From: Bacteroidales bacterium
GTDB taxonomy: Bacteria > Bacteroidota > Bacteroidia > Bacteroidales > UBA932
Direction of reading: 5' to 3'
NCBI GenBank assembly: GCA_015060455.1
Contig: SUYM01000001.1
Span: 103,865 to 167,864, forward strand
Length of the DNA: 64,000 bases
Shown: one piece after another, positions 45,978 to 54,856 of the stretch
How positions within the stretch are numbered: the stretch's first letter is position 1
Layout of the letters: every line of letters starts with the position of its first letter
Program-made: the position numbers and the translations under genes
Notes under the pieces: generated by a model
Told to the model about the DNA's origin: nothing
Seen by the model: the letters and a program-made list of their open reading frames with translations, nothing else
The model's database searches: none

Positions 45978-46619
45978 TCAGCCTCTCATTGCAGCAATGA
46001 CAGCAGAAGGATCCTCAGCCTTGAACACTGCGCTCCCGGCAACAAGGATTTCCGCTCCAGCCTGCACAAGAGCCGCCGCATTTGATGCCGAGACTCCCCC
46101 ATCAACCTCAATCGGGATATCAAGTCCCTGAGCAATGATTTCAGCCTTCAAGGCACGTACCCTGTCGTAAGTCTCCTCAATGAATTTCTGGCCTCCGAAT
46201 CCGGCAAACACGGACATCAGCATCACGAAATCACAGTTTTTAAGATAAGGGAAGAGACTTTCAACAGGCAGATCTGGATTGATTACCAGTCCGGCCCTGG
46301 CACCGCCGTTACGGATCTGTGTGAGCACTGCGTCCGGGTCCTTGGTAGCGTTTACATGGAAGGACACCATTGCTGAACCCGCCTTTATGAACCTGTCGAC
46401 ATATTTTTCCGGCTCGACAATCATAAGATGTGTATCAAGAGGCCTTGTTGCAATCTTTGCTATCGCTTCCACGATTGGAAATCCGTATGAAAGATTCGGA
46501 ACAAAGACTCCGTCCATTATATCAAGATGAAAAAGGTCTGCATGTTCATTTACCATCCTGACATCCTTCTCCAAATGAAGAAAATCCGCAGCAAGCATCG
46601 AGGGTGCTATCTGAATCAT
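45978..46619 (-). CDS. rpe: Ribulose-phosphate 3-epimerase
   Basis: 213 residues. APSMLAADF, HLDIMDGVFVPNLSYG, VMLMSVFAGFGGQKF and the DGGV/VAGSAVF phosphate loop are the family signatures of this TIM-barrel metal enzyme. It interconverts ribulose 5-phosphate and xylulose 5-phosphate in the pentose phosphate pathway. It follows pepD by 10 nt, so the two are likely co-transcribed. Confidence 0.97.
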   Translation of the reverse strand: MIQIAPSMLAADFLHLEKDVRMVNEHADLFHLDIMDGVFVPNLSYGFPIVEAIAKIATRPLDTHLMIVEPEKYVDRFIKAGSAMVSFHVNATKDPDAVLTQIRNGGARAGLVINPDLPVESLFPYLKNCDFVMLMSVFAGFGGQKFIEETYDRVRALKAEIIAQGLDIPIEVDGGVSASNAAALVQAGAEILVAGSAVFKAEDPSAVIAAMRG

Positions 46620-46629
46620 AACTATCTGA

Positions 46630-48063
46630 TTATTTGAAATTTACGACCACATCATTCAGTAGGGCTACAAACTTGTCCAACGAGGCAAGGTCAAGCCTTT
46701 CGCCCGGAGCATGGACCCCGCGGAGTGTCGGTCCGAAGGAAACCATATCCAAGCCCGGGAACTTCTCTGTGAACAGACCACATTCAAGACCGGCATGAAT
46801 CGCCTTCACCTTAGGCTCGCAGCCGAAAAGTTTCTTATATGAGGCCACGCAGGCATCTCTGATCGGAGAAACTGCTGCCGGTGCCCAACCGGGATATTCG
46901 CTTTCATGGGTGACGACAGCACCTGCAAGCACGAAGCAGGCCTCCATCTTTGCGGCAGCAGCCCTACGCGCAGCAGTAACACAACTTCTCTGGCTTGAAC
47001 CTATCCGGATCATTCCCGGCTCCACCATCTTCACAGATGCGAGATTTGTTGATGTCTCGACAAAATTCTCAATCTCCTGACTCATGGCAAGCACTCCATG
47101 TGGTGATGCACAGAGCGCTGTAACAAGATTCCATGCAGTCATTTCATCGATTGCGCTTTCCTCAGCGAGGTCATATCCAGCATAGCCGAGATTCAGATTC
47201 GTTTCTATCGCGCCATAGTCCTCAGCCACATCAGCAGCATAGACTTCAAGGCGCTCGTTGATGATGTCAAGAGTATCCGGTTCGGCCGCTATCACTGCCT
47301 TTGCCTCACGGGCGATAGCATTGCGTTTGTTACCGCCATCAATTCTCACCAACTGCCAGTCAAGGTCGAGGATGCTGTACAGGAACCTTCCGAGGAGTTG
47401 CACAGCATTTGCCCTGCCCTTGTTAATATCATCTCCGCTATGCCCGCCCATTGCGTCCTTCACAAAGACTTCTTCAAGTTCAAAGTCCTCACACACAGGG
47501 TCGTATGTATGATTGAACACGGCAGTGGTATCCAGACCGCCTGCGCATCCCACGAAAATCTCTCCTTCATCTTCCGAGTCAAGATTCAGCAGCACCTTGC
47601 CTTCGAAAAATCCCGGTTGAAGAGCCATGGCGCCGTCAAGACCTGTCTCCTCGGAAACGGTGAAAAGGCATTCGATCTTTCCGCATGGCATATCGCTGTC
47701 AAGCAGAGCGAGTTGTGCTGCCATTCCGATACCGCAATCCGCACCCAAGGTGGTGTCAGGGGCAATCATCCAGCCGTCTTCAATGACGTATCTGATAGGG
47801 TCCTTTGCAAAATCATGCTCCACTCCCTCGTTCTTCTCACAGACCATGTCTGAGTGACTTTGGAGAACGATTGCAGGCCTGTCTTCAAAGCCGGGAGCGG
47901 CTTCTTTGACTATAAGCACATTGCCCGCCTCATCAGTCCTGCATTCAAGGCCGCGGTCGGCAGCGAATTTCTGTAAATAAACTATTATCTGCTCCTCATG
48001 TCCCGACTCGCGAGGCACTGTGGTTATTTCCTTAAAGAATGAAAGTACTTTTTCTGAATTCAT
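46630..48063 (-). CDS. pepD: Aminoacyl-histidine dipeptidase (M20, PepD)
   Basis: 477 residues from ATG 48063; an in-frame start at 48120 lies in the dnaA terminator and is rejected. Di-zinc ligands are visible in QSHSDMVCEKNEG, TTLGADCGIGMA and TVSEETGLDGAMAL, with AIHAGLECGLF near the end. It is a cytosolic M20C dipeptidase cleaving Xaa-His and other dipeptides. Its own -7 element follows directly after the dnaA terminator. Confidence 0.95.
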   Translation of the reverse strand: MNSEKVLSFFKEITTVPRESGHEEQIIVYLQKFAADRGLECRTDEAGNVLIVKEAAPGFEDRPAIVLQSHSDMVCEKNEGVEHDFAKDPIRYVIEDGWMIAPDTTLGADCGIGMAAQLALLDSDMPCGKIECLFTVSEETGLDGAMALQPGFFEGKVLLNLDSEDEGEIFVGCAGGLDTTAVFNHTYDPVCEDFELEEVFVKDAMGGHSGDDINKGRANAVQLLGRFLYSILDLDWQLVRIDGGNKRNAIAREAKAVIAAEPDTLDIINERLEVYAADVAEDYGAIETNLNLGYAGYDLAEESAIDEMTAWNLVTALCASPHGVLAMSQEIENFVETSTNLASVKMVEPGMIRIGSSQRSCVTAARRAAAAKMEACFVLAGAVVTHESEYPGWAPAAVSPIRDACVASYKKLFGCEPKVKAIHAGLECGLFTEKFPGLDMVSFGPTLRGVHAPGERLDLASLDKFVALLNDVVVNFK

Positions 48064-48087
48064 ATGGACTATATTTTTGATATTCTG

Positions 48088-48095
48088 CAAATATA
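48088..48095 (-). promoter_or_regulatory. -7 element of pepD-rpe
   Basis: TATATTTG on the minus strand, exact consensus, about 24 nt before the pepD ATG. The -33 region falls in the dnaA terminator stem and has no clear TTTG. Confidence 0.5.
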
Positions 48096-48098
48096 CAT

Positions 48099-48126
48099 AA
48101 AAAAGACCATGCATCAGCACGGTCTT
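48099..48126 (-). terminator. dnaA terminator
   Basis: On the minus strand AAGACC (48126-48121) pairs with GGTCTT (48108-48103), running into six T (48104-48099), 17 nt after the dnaA stop. Confidence 0.8.
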
Positions 48127-48143
48127 AATATGATTCTGTGGTC

Positions 48144-49565
48144 TTATCGTTTGACCGGAACAAGCATCTTCTCAATGTCAGTAACATATTGCCTGAATGA
48201 CTTGTCCGTGGACATGAGGTCTGACACTGTCGTACATGCATGCAGCACAGTCGCGTGATCCTTTCCTCCGATTTCGGCTCCGATGGTCGAGAGCGAACAG
48301 TTTATCAGATTTCTCGACATATACATCGCTATCTGTCTTGCCTGCACTATCTGACGCTTTCTCGTCTTTGACAGGAGGTCGTCCCTTGTAATGTTGAAAT
48401 AGTCACATACGACTTTCTGAACCTTGTCTATGGTCACATTTGACTGCTCCTCGCCCACAATCTTTTCGGTGATGTTCTCGGCAAGTTCAACAGTAATCTC
48501 CCTTTGCGCCAGAGTGGCGTTGGCTATCAGAGAGATCAGCGCTCCTTCAAGTTCCCTGAAATTTGACTTGATCCTTGTAGCAAGGAAATGGAGCACATCG
48601 TCACTGAGTTTCACACCCTCCCGGAACGCCCTTGCCTTGAGCATATTGAGACGTGTAGTGAAATCAGGTCTCTGAAGTTCAACCGACAATCCCCATTTCA
48701 ATCTTGATACAAGACGCTCCTCAAAGTTTTCCAACTCCACTGACGGACGGTCTGATGTAAAGATGAGTTGCTTGCCGGACTGGTGCAGGTGGTTGAATAT
48801 GTTGAATATAGCACCCTGGGCACCCGGGCTTTGGAGATCCTGGATGTCATCGACAATCAGGACGTCGATCTTCATATAGAATGCAAGGAAATCCGTGAGT
48901 TTGTTCTTTACGCTCGTGGCATCCATGTACTGGATCTTGAAACGGTTTGCCGGAACATAAAGCACTACAAGTTCAGGATATCTCTTCTTGATGGCAATAC
49001 CTATGGCCTGTGCAAGATGGGTCTTGCCGAGACCCGGACCGCCAAAGAGGAAGAGCGGATTGAAAGCAGTCTTTCCTGGCGCCGCAGAGATGCTTTCTCC
49101 TGCTGTGAATCCCATCTTGTTGCACTCACCTACTATAAGGTTTTCAAAACAATATGTAGGATTGAGTTGTGAATCTATGGTAACCCTATGAACTCCAGGG
49201 AAAACGAAAGGTCCAGGGTTGGATGACTTGGAGAAAGTCTCGACAGAAACGCTCTTGTTGACAGGAACATTACCGTGAGCGGCAGGATAAGTCATCGAAG
49301 GCTGCTGGTGCACAGGTGTCACCATATATATAAGTTTGGCTGCAACACCGAGTTCCTTCTTCAAGGCCGCCTTCAAAATCCCGAGGTAGGTATCCTCTAT
49401 ATATTCACGGAAGAACTCAGACGGAACCTCCACCGTGAGGGTGGAGTCATCTATGGACACCGGCTTGATGGCACGGAACCACAGATTGAACTGTTTTGGA
49501 TCAATATTCTGCTGAATGAAATTCAGACAGTTGTTCCAAACAGATATGTGTCTATTGTCTAACAT
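48144..49565 (-). CDS. dnaA: Chromosomal replication initiator DnaA
   Basis: 473 residues. Domain I at 1-80, Walker A GGPGLGKT (175-182), Walker B VLIVDDIQDL, the initiator-specific motif region, and domain IV with the DNA-binding signature GGKDHATVLHACTTV. It opens the replication origin. A 259-bp AT-rich non-coding region lies upstream, but I see no cluster of TTATNCACA boxes there, so the origin may lie elsewhere, as is common in this phylum. Confidence 0.98.
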   Translation of the reverse strand: MLDNRHISVWNNCLNFIQQNIDPKQFNLWFRAIKPVSIDDSTLTVEVPSEFFREYIEDTYLGILKAALKKELGVAAKLIYMVTPVHQQPSMTYPAAHGNVPVNKSVSVETFSKSSNPGPFVFPGVHRVTIDSQLNPTYCFENLIVGECNKMGFTAGESISAAPGKTAFNPLFLFGGPGLGKTHLAQAIGIAIKKRYPELVVLYVPANRFKIQYMDATSVKNKLTDFLAFYMKIDVLIVDDIQDLQSPGAQGAIFNIFNHLHQSGKQLIFTSDRPSVELENFEERLVSRLKWGLSVELQRPDFTTRLNMLKARAFREGVKLSDDVLHFLATRIKSNFRELEGALISLIANATLAQREITVELAENITEKIVGEEQSNVTIDKVQKVVCDYFNITRDDLLSKTRKRQIVQARQIAMYMSRNLINCSLSTIGAEIGGKDHATVLHACTTVSDLMSTDKSFRQYVTDIEKMLVPVKR

Positions 49566-49824
49566 GAATAAGGGTTATGGATACTGATTTTGTTTTCGGT
49601 TACAAAGGTGGTGAAAAAAAATATATAAAAAATAAATTTTTCTATTGTTTTTTAATTTTATTTGACTTATACCCGTTTTAAATTTTCTCAAACGGCTATT
49701 TTATCAATTTCTTGATAATCAACACAATACAGTTTCTGAAAACACGCAACGCACGCGAATATACGTGCGTTACAATTTTGAATTATTCTAAATTCTATGT
49801 GCGTGAGAATCAATGGGGTTCGGG
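49566..49824. other. AT-rich region upstream of dnaA with a hairpin
   Basis: Bases ~49611-49690 are almost pure A/T. AACGCACG (49748-49755) and CGTGCGTT (49764-49771) form a perfect 8-bp hairpin, perhaps the terminator of the amidase-mlaD pair. A CACCTTTG box near 49610-49603 (minus) could be the dnaA -7 element. No DnaA-box cluster is seen. Confidence 0.5.
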
Positions 49825-50730
49825 TTAAAATACAGAAATCTTCAGGTATTTTCGAGGGTTCTCCTTTATGTTGTCAACAAGAATATTTATGTCGTTAAGA
49901 AGAGAATCGACAGAGTTATAAACAGAGTCTTCGGTCAAAAGTTTGCCAAGCGAACCTTCCGGATTGTTGAGATTCTGCAGAAGTTCCTTCAATGATGTGA
50001 CCGCCCCTTTGATGTCTGCTTCATTAAGAGTGCCGACCGTAACATTGAGTCCATCGACAGTTGAATCGACCTTATCTGCGATAGGTTTGAGTTTCGCAGA
50101 AAATTCAGACAGATCCGCTATAAGGGATGTAATCTCATCAGACTTTCCATTGACTGACTCTGACAACTCATTTAAATTGTCTATCGTTGACTCTATATTC
50201 CTGAATGTCCTTGACAGGGATGCAATATTGTCATCGCTGAGCAGTTTGTTGATGCCTGCTATTGTGGTCTGGAGACTGTCAAGAGTTGTGGTAACCGTCG
50301 CAATCAGCGGTGAGATCGCTTCGCCTATATTGTCTATCATTCCTGTCTCAAAGACCAATGAAAGGGTATCTCCGTCTTCAACCGGCGCATCGGATGTCCC
50401 CTGCTCTATCCTCATGCCCTTTCCGCCCATGATATCGACATTATATATGACCATGCGCGAGTCCTTTGTCAGGTCAAACTCCTTTCTTACTGAACATACA
50501 ATATCAAAACGGCTCTTCTGCGGGTTATATTCAACACTTGAAACCTGTCCGGCCTTGTATCCTTTTATATATACAGGTGCGGACGCCACAAGCCCCTGTG
50601 CATTGTCACAATATCCCACAAGGTCGATTTCCTTATTGAATACATCCTTGCCGCGCAGATAATTCAGAACAAAAAAACTTGCAACAATGACAACGACAGC
50701 GAATATTCCAATCTTCAATTCCTTTTTCAT
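49825..50730 (-). CDS. mlaD: MCE/MlaD-family lipid-transport protein
   Basis: 301 residues from ATG 50730. One N-terminal membrane helix (LKIGIFAVVVIVASFFVL) is followed by an MCE domain (~30-115: ASAPVYIKGYKAGQVSSVEY, VYNVDIMGGKGMRIEQG-type). A long coiled-coil or helical tail follows (~140-301, with repeated LNELSESVNG/LSEFSAKLKP). It binds lipids in the periplasm as part of a phospholipid transport system. No ATPase or permease partner is adjacent. It follows the amidase gene by 10 nt. Confidence 0.93.
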   Translation of the reverse strand: MKKELKIGIFAVVVIVASFFVLNYLRGKDVFNKEIDLVGYCDNAQGLVASAPVYIKGYKAGQVSSVEYNPQKSRFDIVCSVRKEFDLTKDSRMVIYNVDIMGGKGMRIEQGTSDAPVEDGDTLSLVFETGMIDNIGEAISPLIATVTTTLDSLQTTIAGINKLLSDDNIASLSRTFRNIESTIDNLNELSESVNGKSDEITSLIADLSEFSAKLKPIADKVDSTVDGLNVTVGTLNEADIKGAVTSLKELLQNLNNPEGSLGKLLTEDSVYNSVDSLLNDINILVDNIKENPRKYLKISVF

Positions 50731-50740
50731 ACTCAAAAAT

Positions 50741-51868
50741 TTATTTGATACGCGTTACTTTTGTTCCCTCCACCTTTACTGCAAAGGCATCCGGGAATTT
50801 TTTCCTGACGTCAGCCAGACTGCTCTTAGCCCCGGCCAAGTCATCATGACGGCCACAAAGATACTTATATATATTGGAATCCGGTGCTTTCACAGAATGA
50901 ATTTTCAATCCTTTGAAGGCCGGGTCCGAGTTTTTAAGCAATCTTCCCAGTCCCATGATCTGGACGGAATAATATGGATTTTCAACGGCAACTTTTGCCT
51001 CCGAGGACGTTTCCGACGGTTTTTTCGTCTCAGATGGAGCATCAACCTTCACACTTGCGTCATATTTTGTCTTATATGACTTGAAGGCCTTGAACAGCCT
51101 TCCTGCAATCTCATTCTGCCCCGAATCCGATGAAAGGTATCTGTATTCTGTCGGATTGGTCACGAATGCAAGTTCTATGAGCACAGCCGGCATATTGGCC
51201 TCCACAAGGACCTGAAATATATCCTGGTCTATGACTATCTTCCTTGGAGTCAGAGGATCCTTGATCATATTATCCACAACTTCAGAAGCAAAAAGGAGGC
51301 TGCTTTCATAATAGGCCATCCATTGAAGTTGGTGACTTATGTACGATTCGGGAGATGACGAGTCAAATGACTGATATTTGGTCTTATAGTCATCTTCAAG
51401 GACTATAACCGAGTTCTCGCGCTGGGCAACGGACATGTTCCGTTCAAAATAATCAGTCTTGTTCCTGGAATTGTTGGAGTTCTGACCGAGGATATGGACT
51501 GATGAGCCTTTCGCTTCCGAACTGCTGCTTCCGTTGCAATGAATGGAAATGAACAGGTCGGCATTATTGCGTCTTGCAACCATCGCTCTTTCATGCAGAC
51601 CGATGAACACATCCGACTTTCTCGTATATATGACCTTCACATCAGGATATGCTGCATTTATCTTTTCACCAAGTCTGGTCGCCACGGAGAGTACAATCTG
51701 CTTCTCGTTCACCTTTCCGCCTTTACCCAATGCTCCCGGATCCTTGCCGCCATGTCCGGCATCTATGACAACTGTCTTCAAACCGGGATGGACCTGATTC
51801 TGAGCGTTCAGGGAAGTATATATATTTATAAGGAAAAGAGTGCAAAATATCATCAATACACCTCTCAT
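50741..51868 (-). CDS. N-acetylmuramoyl-L-alanine amidase with C-terminal SPOR-like domain
   Basis: 375 residues with a signal peptide. Amidase_3 zinc ligands are His39 (DAGHGG), Glu55 (NEKQIV) and His110 (SIHCN); the catalytic Glu232 is in LIELAFVTN. Residues ~300-375 look like a SPOR domain (NPYYSVQIMGLG, YKYLCGRHDDLAGAKSSL), which targets septal peptidoglycan. It splits daughter-cell walls. It is transcribed divergently from lptD. Confidence 0.95.
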   Translation of the reverse strand: MRGVLMIFCTLFLINIYTSLNAQNQVHPGLKTVVIDAGHGGKDPGALGKGGKVNEKQIVLSVATRLGEKINAAYPDVKVIYTRKSDVFIGLHERAMVARRNNADLFISIHCNGSSSSEAKGSSVHILGQNSNNSRNKTDYFERNMSVAQRENSVIVLEDDYKTKYQSFDSSSPESYISHQLQWMAYYESSLLFASEVVDNMIKDPLTPRKIVIDQDIFQVLVEANMPAVLIELAFVTNPTEYRYLSSDSGQNEIAGRLFKAFKSYKTKYDASVKVDAPSETKKPSETSSEAKVAVENPYYSVQIMGLGRLLKNSDPAFKGLKIHSVKAPDSNIYKYLCGRHDDLAGAKSSLADVRKKFPDAFAVKVEGTKVTRIK

Positions 51869-51878
51869 AACAAACTGA

Positions 51879-51910
51879 TTTGGTATTAAACGAAATAATA
51901 AGTAAATTTG
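51879..51910 (+). promoter_or_regulatory. Promoter of lptD
   Basis: TTTG (51879-51882), 20 nt, TAAATTTG (51903-51910): a perfect Bacteroidota -33/-7 promoter, with a start near 51917. Confidence 0.8.
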
Positions 51911-51917
51911 CAGGTTG

Positions 51918-51947
51918 CAAAATTAGCAAAAACTTGACAATTACAAG
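51918..51947 (-). promoter_or_regulatory. Promoter of the amidase-mlaD pair
   Basis: On the minus strand CTTG (51947-51944), 18 nt, TAATTTTG (51925-51918). It is interleaved with the lptD promoter, so the two start sites lie only a few bases apart. Confidence 0.5.
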
Positions 51948-51992
51948 GTAGATTTGAGGTCATTTTATCATAAAGGTGTATTTGCAGGATGG

Positions 51993-54731
51993 TTGAAACT
52001 GTTCGGTATGGCGCTTGTCATGCTGCTTGTTTTCAGCACCTTGGACGCAGATGCGCAGAATATGAAGAAAAGAAGGAGAGACCGCTCAGGGCACTCACAT
52101 GGCCAGACTGAAACCATTGCAGACACCCTTCCGGCTGCTGTCAGAGACTCGATAGAGACGGCAAGAGACTCCATACACCGTGCGGATTCGATCCATCGTG
52201 CTGACTCCATTGACCTCCTTTCAAAAAGTTCACTTGATGCTCCTGCATTCACTACTGCCAGAGACTCCATAGTCGAGGATTTCAGCGACGGAAAGCAGAT
52301 AATACATTATTATGGAGATGTTTCCGTAACATACGGCAACATGAAGATGACTGCCGATTATATGGAATATGACCTGAAGACCGGAATTCTCTTCGCGCGA
52401 GGTACTGCTGACACGACAGGTAACATTGTCGGCAGACCTGTGATGGAGCAGGGCGGAAAGTCCTACACAATGGACGAGGTGAGGTACAATTTCAACACCC
52501 AGAAGGCACGAATCACAAATATGGTCACCCAGGAACAGGACGGTATCCTTCATGGAAAGAACATCAAGATGATGCCTGACCGTTCCATCAATATCACGAA
52601 AGGAAAATACACCGTCTGCGATTGTGAGGAACCGCATTACTATCTTCATCTGACAGCGGCCAAGGTCATGACCAGACCATCTCAGAAGACTGTTTTCGGA
52701 CCGGCCTACCCTGTCATTGCAGATGTGCCGCTTCCTATCGGTCTCCCGTTCGGTTTCATCCCCAAGAAGCCTGACAGGGCATCAGGTATCCTCTTCCCTA
52801 CCTTCGGTGAGGAGACCTCCCGCGGTTTCTATCTCAGGGACCTCGGACTTTATTTCGTCTTGGGACAGTATTTTGATATAGCCGTAACCGGTGACATATA
52901 CACTCTCGGATCATGGGCGGTGGACGTAAATTCCAGGTATAAGGTCAATTACAAGTGCAACGGCAGTTTTTCCCTAACATATTCGAATGACCAGGTCGGC
53001 GAAAAAGGAAGTACGGACTTCTTCCAGACCAGGAACTTCGCATTGAGATGGAACCATTCACAGGACCCTAAGGCAAGACCGGGAACAAGTTTCTCGGCCT
53101 CGGTGAACTTCTCCAGCCCTTCCAACAGCCGATACAACTCGACATCGGTGCAGGAAGCGCTCCAGAACCAGATTTCGTCATCCATCTCATACTCGAAGAA
53201 CTGGAACGGCAAGATTAACCTGTCGGCCAATATCCTGCACAACCAGAACTCACGAGACAGTTCATATTCATTTACCCTGCCTAATATCACCTTCTCTGTC
53301 AGCAGATTCTATCCTTTCAAGAGAAAGAACAGGGTGGGAAAAGAGAAATGGTATGAAAAATTCTCATTGGGATATAATACTTCATTGCAGAACAGGATCA
53401 ATTTCAAGGCCTCCGAGTTCAACAAACCGGGATTCTGGGACAAGTTCCAGAACGGTATGGCGCATAATTTCCAGATCGGACTTCCGAATTTCTCCCTGTT
53501 CAAATATATCAACATCACCCCGAGCGTCAGTTACGGTATGAACTGGTTCTTCCGGCAGACGACCAAGGAATATAATCCTGATACGGGAAAGGTAGAAGAC
53601 ATAAAAGGAAAGATGTTCGGTGCTTTTGGAGCCACGCATAACTACTCCGGAAGCATCTCCATGAGTACCAGACTCTACGGTATATTCAATTTCGGCAAAC
53701 ATAGAAAGTTGCAGGCGATAAGGCATGTGTTGTCACCGTCGATCTCAGCATCGTTCAGTCCGGACAAGGCAAAATATTTCAACGGATACCGCACACTCAC
53801 CTACACCGACAGAAACGGACAGGTCAAGACTCAGGAATATAACATATATGCGGGCCAGTTGAATTCCGTACCTGGCAAGGGTAGTTCGGCGACAATGAAC
53901 GTATCCCTCGGCAACAACTTCGAGGCCAAGGTGCGCGACCTCAGGGACACCACAGGAACGGGCAGCAAGAAGATCAAACTCATTGACAACCTCAATTTCT
54001 CGACGGGTTATAATTTCCTTGCTGACTCATTGGGTATGAACAACATAGGCATCACAATGTCCACTTCGGTGTTCGGAAAGGTAGGACTTAGTGCGAATGC
54101 CAATTTTGACCCATACGGCATCCTGGTCGATAAGAACAACCCTTCAGGAAAACGAATCAATACCTTTGCAGTGGAAATGGGACAGGGTCTGGCCCGCCTT
54201 ACCAATGCCAGCGTGTCACTCTCCTACTCTCTCTCCGGTGAAGGCAAGGGAAAGGGTGATGACGGCACAAAGCAGGCGGGAGGAAATCCGGCTGACCATT
54301 ATACAAGAATATACTACCACCCGATAACCGGAGAATATATTCCGGGAGGATGGCTGTATTATACCAATCCTAACGTTCCATGGTCCGTCAACTTCAACTA
54401 TAGTTTCAGTTTCAGACGTGGATATCAATTCGCCAACGGCAAGGTCATAAACAAGGACACATACACCCAGACCTTAGGTCTGAGCGGAAACGTGAAACTG
54501 ACGCCGCGTCTGTCGATGCAGATGAGCACAAACTTTGACCTGATGGCCATGAAGATTAGTGCGACCCAGATCAGTGCTTCATATGACCTGCACTGCTTCA
54601 ATATCAACGTGTCATGGATTCCTAACGGTCAGTGGGAGTCATGGAATTTCCGTATTGCGGCTAATGCAGCGGCATTGGCAGACCTTTTGCAATTCAAGAA
54701 GAGCAGCAGTTACTGGGATAATAATTATTAA
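51993..54731 (+). CDS. lptD: LptD-like LPS assembly outer-membrane protein
   Basis: About 912 residues if it starts at TTG 51993 (KLFGMALVMLLVFSTLDADA signal). TTG 51954 and ATG 52008 are alternatives; the promoter start near 51917 allows all. Residues ~85-220 form an OstA-like periplasmic domain (IIHYYGDVSVTYGNMKMTAD). The remainder is a large barrel with conserved Bacteroidota LptD segments (PVIADVPLPIGLPFGFIPKK, ILFPTFGEETSRGFYLRDLG). It inserts lipopolysaccharide into the outer leaflet. Confidence 0.92.
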   Translation: MKLFGMALVMLLVFSTLDADAQNMKKRRRDRSGHSHGQTETIADTLPAAVRDSIETARDSIHRADSIHRADSIDLLSKSSLDAPAFTTARDSIVEDFSDGKQIIHYYGDVSVTYGNMKMTADYMEYDLKTGILFARGTADTTGNIVGRPVMEQGGKSYTMDEVRYNFNTQKARITNMVTQEQDGILHGKNIKMMPDRSINITKGKYTVCDCEEPHYYLHLTAAKVMTRPSQKTVFGPAYPVIADVPLPIGLPFGFIPKKPDRASGILFPTFGEETSRGFYLRDLGLYFVLGQYFDIAVTGDIYTLGSWAVDVNSRYKVNYKCNGSFSLTYSNDQVGEKGSTDFFQTRNFALRWNHSQDPKARPGTSFSASVNFSSPSNSRYNSTSVQEALQNQISSSISYSKNWNGKINLSANILHNQNSRDSSYSFTLPNITFSVSRFYPFKRKNRVGKEKWYEKFSLGYNTSLQNRINFKASEFNKPGFWDKFQNGMAHNFQIGLPNFSLFKYINITPSVSYGMNWFFRQTTKEYNPDTGKVEDIKGKMFGAFGATHNYSGSISMSTRLYGIFNFGKHRKLQAIRHVLSPSISASFSPDKAKYFNGYRTLTYTDRNGQVKTQEYNIYAGQLNSVPGKGSSATMNVSLGNNFEAKVRDLRDTTGTGSKKIKLIDNLNFSTGYNFLADSLGMNNIGITMSTSVFGKVGLSANANFDPYGILVDKNNPSGKRINTFAVEMGQGLARLTNASVSLSYSLSGEGKGKGDDGTKQAGGNPADHYTRIYYHPITGEYIPGGWLYYTNPNVPWSVNFNYSFSFRRGYQFANGKVINKDTYTQTLGLSGNVKLTPRLSMQMSTNFDLMAMKISATQISASYDLHCFNINVSWIPNGQWESWNFRIAANAAALADLLQFKKSSSYWDNNY

Positions 54732-54734
54732 AAA

Positions 54735-54766
54735 GTTGCGAAACTTGAGTAATATGTTTAACTTTG
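54735..54766 (+). promoter_or_regulatory. Promoter of rho
   Basis: GTTG (54735-54738), 20 nt, TAACTTTG (54759-54766). The start near 54772 gives a leader of about 85 nt. A 10-bp stem GCGAAGTCTT/AAGATTTCGC (54766-54791, one G-T pair) overlaps the start region; it may instead end the lptD transcript. Confidence 0.6.
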
Positions 54767-54856
54767 CGAAGTCTTAGAGATAAGATTTCGCACAACTTTC
54801 ATAAAAATTCCTGTTTCACAGGTGATTTTGAAAATCAAATATCATAAAAAATATCT

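Noticed and set aside
49566..49824. Replication origin upstream of dnaA
   Set aside because: The region is AT-rich, but I found no TTATNCACA-type boxes in either orientation.
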